In this document: piece after piece, positions 29,763 through 31,107 of the stretch
Layout: each line of letters starts with the position of its first letter
How positions within the stretch are numbered: position 1 is the stretch's first letter
Virus record (IMG/VR): IMGVR_UViG_3300005432_000256
Coordinates: 1 to 31,107 of that record
Source of the DNA: a virus
Strand: one strand, 5' to 3'
DNA length: 31,107 nt
Notes under the pieces: model-generated
Told to the model about the DNA's origin: nothing
Databases searched by the model: none
Seen by the model: the letters and a program-made list of their open reading frames with translations, nothing else
Translations under genes and position numbers: made by a program

Positions 29763-30242
29763 CTACGAAGGCTTGACGGGCCAGTCGTTATCACCAGAAC
29801 CTTGAGGATCTGGGGATTTTAAGTAAGGCCAATTGCTGTGCTTTGTTATATCTCGAAGTGCTTGACGATAAGTTTTCCACGCATCTGACATAGTTACATC
29901 ACTATTTGCCATCCAATCTGTCTCTGCTAAACGACTATCTCGTTCAGCTCTTGTTGCTTCTGCGGCTGCGTTGTCTTTTGCAGTTTGTGCCGCTGCTTTT
30001 TGACTGTCATCGAGTGCTTCTATCTTATGTAGGTATACAACTCCATCTTCTATATAAGGATCTACACTAGTGCTTTTTTCAGTGAGTCCGTTATAACTTC
30101 GAAACACCGTAACAGGCAGAGCAGAATTTTGTGTCATCCAGTCTGCTGGAGGACCTGAAGCAGGAAAAGAAGTGTTTGAAAAGAGAACTCTATGGTCTCC
30201 TATCTTCTCTACTGCGTTGTCTTTAATTATTGCTATTTGCAT
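29763..30242 (-). CDS. Tail-fibre assembly chaperone-like protein, larger paralogue
   Basis: A 159-residue protein. The first 80 residues form a beta domain (QIAIIKDNAVEKIGDH, VTVFRSYNG, VDPYIEDGVVYLHKIEALDD), followed by a helix (SQKAAAQTAKDNAAAEATRA). The C-terminus is the assembly-chaperone motif: ERDSRLAETDWMANSD then YRQALRDITKHSNWPYL. It shares this C-terminus with the smaller protein at 27936. AGGAGA lies seven bases before the ATG. The two copies may serve two different fibre proteins. Confidence 0.75.
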   Translation of the reverse strand: MQIAIIKDNAVEKIGDHRVLFSNTSFPASGPPADWMTQNSALPVTVFRSYNGLTEKSTSVDPYIEDGVVYLHKIEALDDSQKAAAQTAKDNAAAEATRAERDSRLAETDWMANSDVTMSDAWKTYRQALRDITKHSNWPYLKSPDPQGSGDNDWPVKPS

Positions 30243-30252
30243 TTTTTATCTC

Positions 30253-31107
30253 CTAAATGTTTGAGAATACTTCTGTAGGTACATCAAAGTTAGAAGTATA
30301 TCGGGCTTTGAGAGTGACGCGATAACTGTCTATATAACCATTTAATAGGTAAGCGGTTGAATAATACCCTCCTATTGTAAGAACAGGATTTGCCAGATAA
30401 CTGTTTGTCCAAGCTATATCACTTCCTATTTGACTGCCACCAATGAAAATTTTAATAACCCCTGATGTCCGTACATACGCAAAGTGAATCCATGTGGTAG
30501 CACTAGGGGTGGCTTCGGAGTTGCCTTGTGTGCCGGTGCCTCCGCTTGCCTGAGTACCATAGTACGAGTGCCACTTTCCCTGATGAGGAGAATTTGCGTA
30601 AGTTCCTAATGCTGGGCCTTTGTTATGGCTGTTATTTAAAGATTGACTATCATAAACAAATAATCCCTGACCATCTGTAGGGGTTGAGTTAAAGTAAACG
30701 AAACCTTCTATAGTAAAATCACCTTTATATAAATAAGGGACATTGTTTACAAGAAGATAATCGCCATTTTCATCAAACTTTGCGCTTGCTGTACCGAATT
30801 TCTTTATAGAGGTATTTAACTGTGTATTGCCTATGGTTTCTATATTTGTGCTACCTGTTTGGTCAAACATAGCAGCATTCGTGCCATTTAGTAAAAGTCT
30901 TGTATAGCTGCCTTTTGTAAGAGGTGCTGTCGGTACAGTAAGAGTCTCTGCATTTGAGTAAGGGTTATAGTTAGTTCCTGTCGTAACTCTTACATCAGAC
31001 ATATAACCACCATAGTAAAAGTAACTCGCATAAGCAGGGCTATTACCAATTCTTACTCCTGTCGCACTAGAACTAAAATTTGGATTAGTAGTGGCTTCAT
31101 AGATTCT
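30253..31107 (-). CDS. LamG/ConA-lectin-like tail protein, 5' end outside the window
   Basis: The frame is open to the window edge: upstream of the Met codon at 31000-31002 the codons continue (NSPAYASYFYYGGYMSDVR), so that Met is internal and the gene is partial at its N-terminus. At least 284 residues. A jelly-roll domain of the LamG/concanavalin-A type is recognisable: SIKKFGTASAKFDENGDYL, DFTIEGFVYFNS, then WIHFAYVRTSGVIKIFIGG, NPVLTIGGYYSTAYLLNGYI and SYRVTLKARY. The end of an earlier copy (GGYMSDVRVTTGTNY) is seen at the left. Such domains bind sugars on the cell surface, so a receptor-binding tail-fibre protein is likely. Confidence 0.82.
   Translation of the reverse strand, partial: RIYEATTNPNFSSSATGVRIGNSPAYASYFYYGGYMSDVRVTTGTNYNPYSNAETLTVPTAPLTKGSYTRLLLNGTNAAMFDQTGSTNIETIGNTQLNTSIKKFGTASAKFDENGDYLLVNNVPYLYKGDFTIEGFVYFNSTPTDGQGLFVYDSQSLNNSHNKGPALGTYANSPHQGKWHSYYGTQASGGTGTQGNSEATPSATTWIHFAYVRTSGVIKIFIGGSQIGSDIAWTNSYLANPVLTIGGYYSTAYLLNGYIDSYRVTLKARYTSNFDVPTEVFSNI

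Noticed and set aside
31000-31002. Met codon as the start of the LamG-like gene
   Set aside because: The same frame stays open to the window edge with beta-domain-like sequence, and there is no ribosome site before it.
1-31107. CRISPR arrays, insertion sequences, integrase or attachment sites
   Set aside because: No direct repeats with regular spacers, no transposase-like or integrase-like proteins, and no tRNA-type attachment sequence were found.

Overview
The window is about 31 kb of the genome of a tailed, probably strictly lytic, bacteriophage. It is AT-rich and densely packed. Stop and start codons overlap in the ATGA, TAATG or GTGA manner at many junctions, and no gene-free stretch reaches 300 bases. 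A plus-strand block (1-27233) carries lysis, nucleotide-metabolism, replication and recombination genes. A minus-strand block (27257-31107) carries tail-fibre and adhesin genes. No terminase, capsid, integrase, tRNA or CRISPR is present, so this is only part of the genome. The host is inferred, not shown. A near-canonical IscU scaffold, a TonB-dependent receptor of the gammaproteobacterial/sphingomonad type and perfect sigma70 promoters suggest a marine proteobacterium, perhaps a gammaproteobacterium. Many small conserved proteins recall those of marine phages and cyanophages (from memory, not searched).

Layout. 1-1773: end of an upstream operon with two paralogous coiled-coil miniproteins, a T4-type lysozyme, ThyX and a small membrane protein. 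1770-4107: promoter P1 and a unit with a dNTP pyrophosphohydrolase-like protein, an HTH protein and a 2OG-Fe(II) oxygenase. 4104-4586: P2, one HTH-like gene and a terminator. 4641-5221: a small conserved protein and a PC4-like ssDNA-binding protein. 5225-7804: an NAD+ DNA ligase split into two genes, each with its own promoter (P3, P4), then a four-repeat DNA-binding-like protein and a hairpin. 7823-16441: DnaB-type helicase, P5, primase, PolA-family polymerase, the Fe-S assembly proteins IscU and IscA, PhoH-like ATPase and SF2 helicase. 16453-27258: P6, putative SSB, SbcD/SbcC, a PDDEXK nuclease, flap nuclease, class I ribonucleotide reductase, and finally a complete TonB-dependent outer-membrane receptor closed by a strong terminator. 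27257-31107, minus strand: a lipoprotein, two tail-assembly-chaperone-like proteins, a glycine-rich adhesin, a fibre protein and a LamG-like protein running off the window.

The genes fit a phage that makes its own dNTPs (NrdAB, ThyX, DUF5664-like), replication fork (helicase, primase, Pol, SSB, ligase, flap nuclease) and recombination machinery (SbcCD, SF2 helicase, nuclease). The most unusual content is iron-related. IscU and IscA sit in one transcription unit. A receptor of the class that imports iron complexes is translationally coupled to the end of the operon that encodes the diiron enzyme NrdB. I infer that the phage may sustain iron uptake and Fe-S assembly during infection. The second standout is a family of six almost identical promoter modules with a shared upstream block, a 17-bp spacer and, at two genes, almost no 5' leader.
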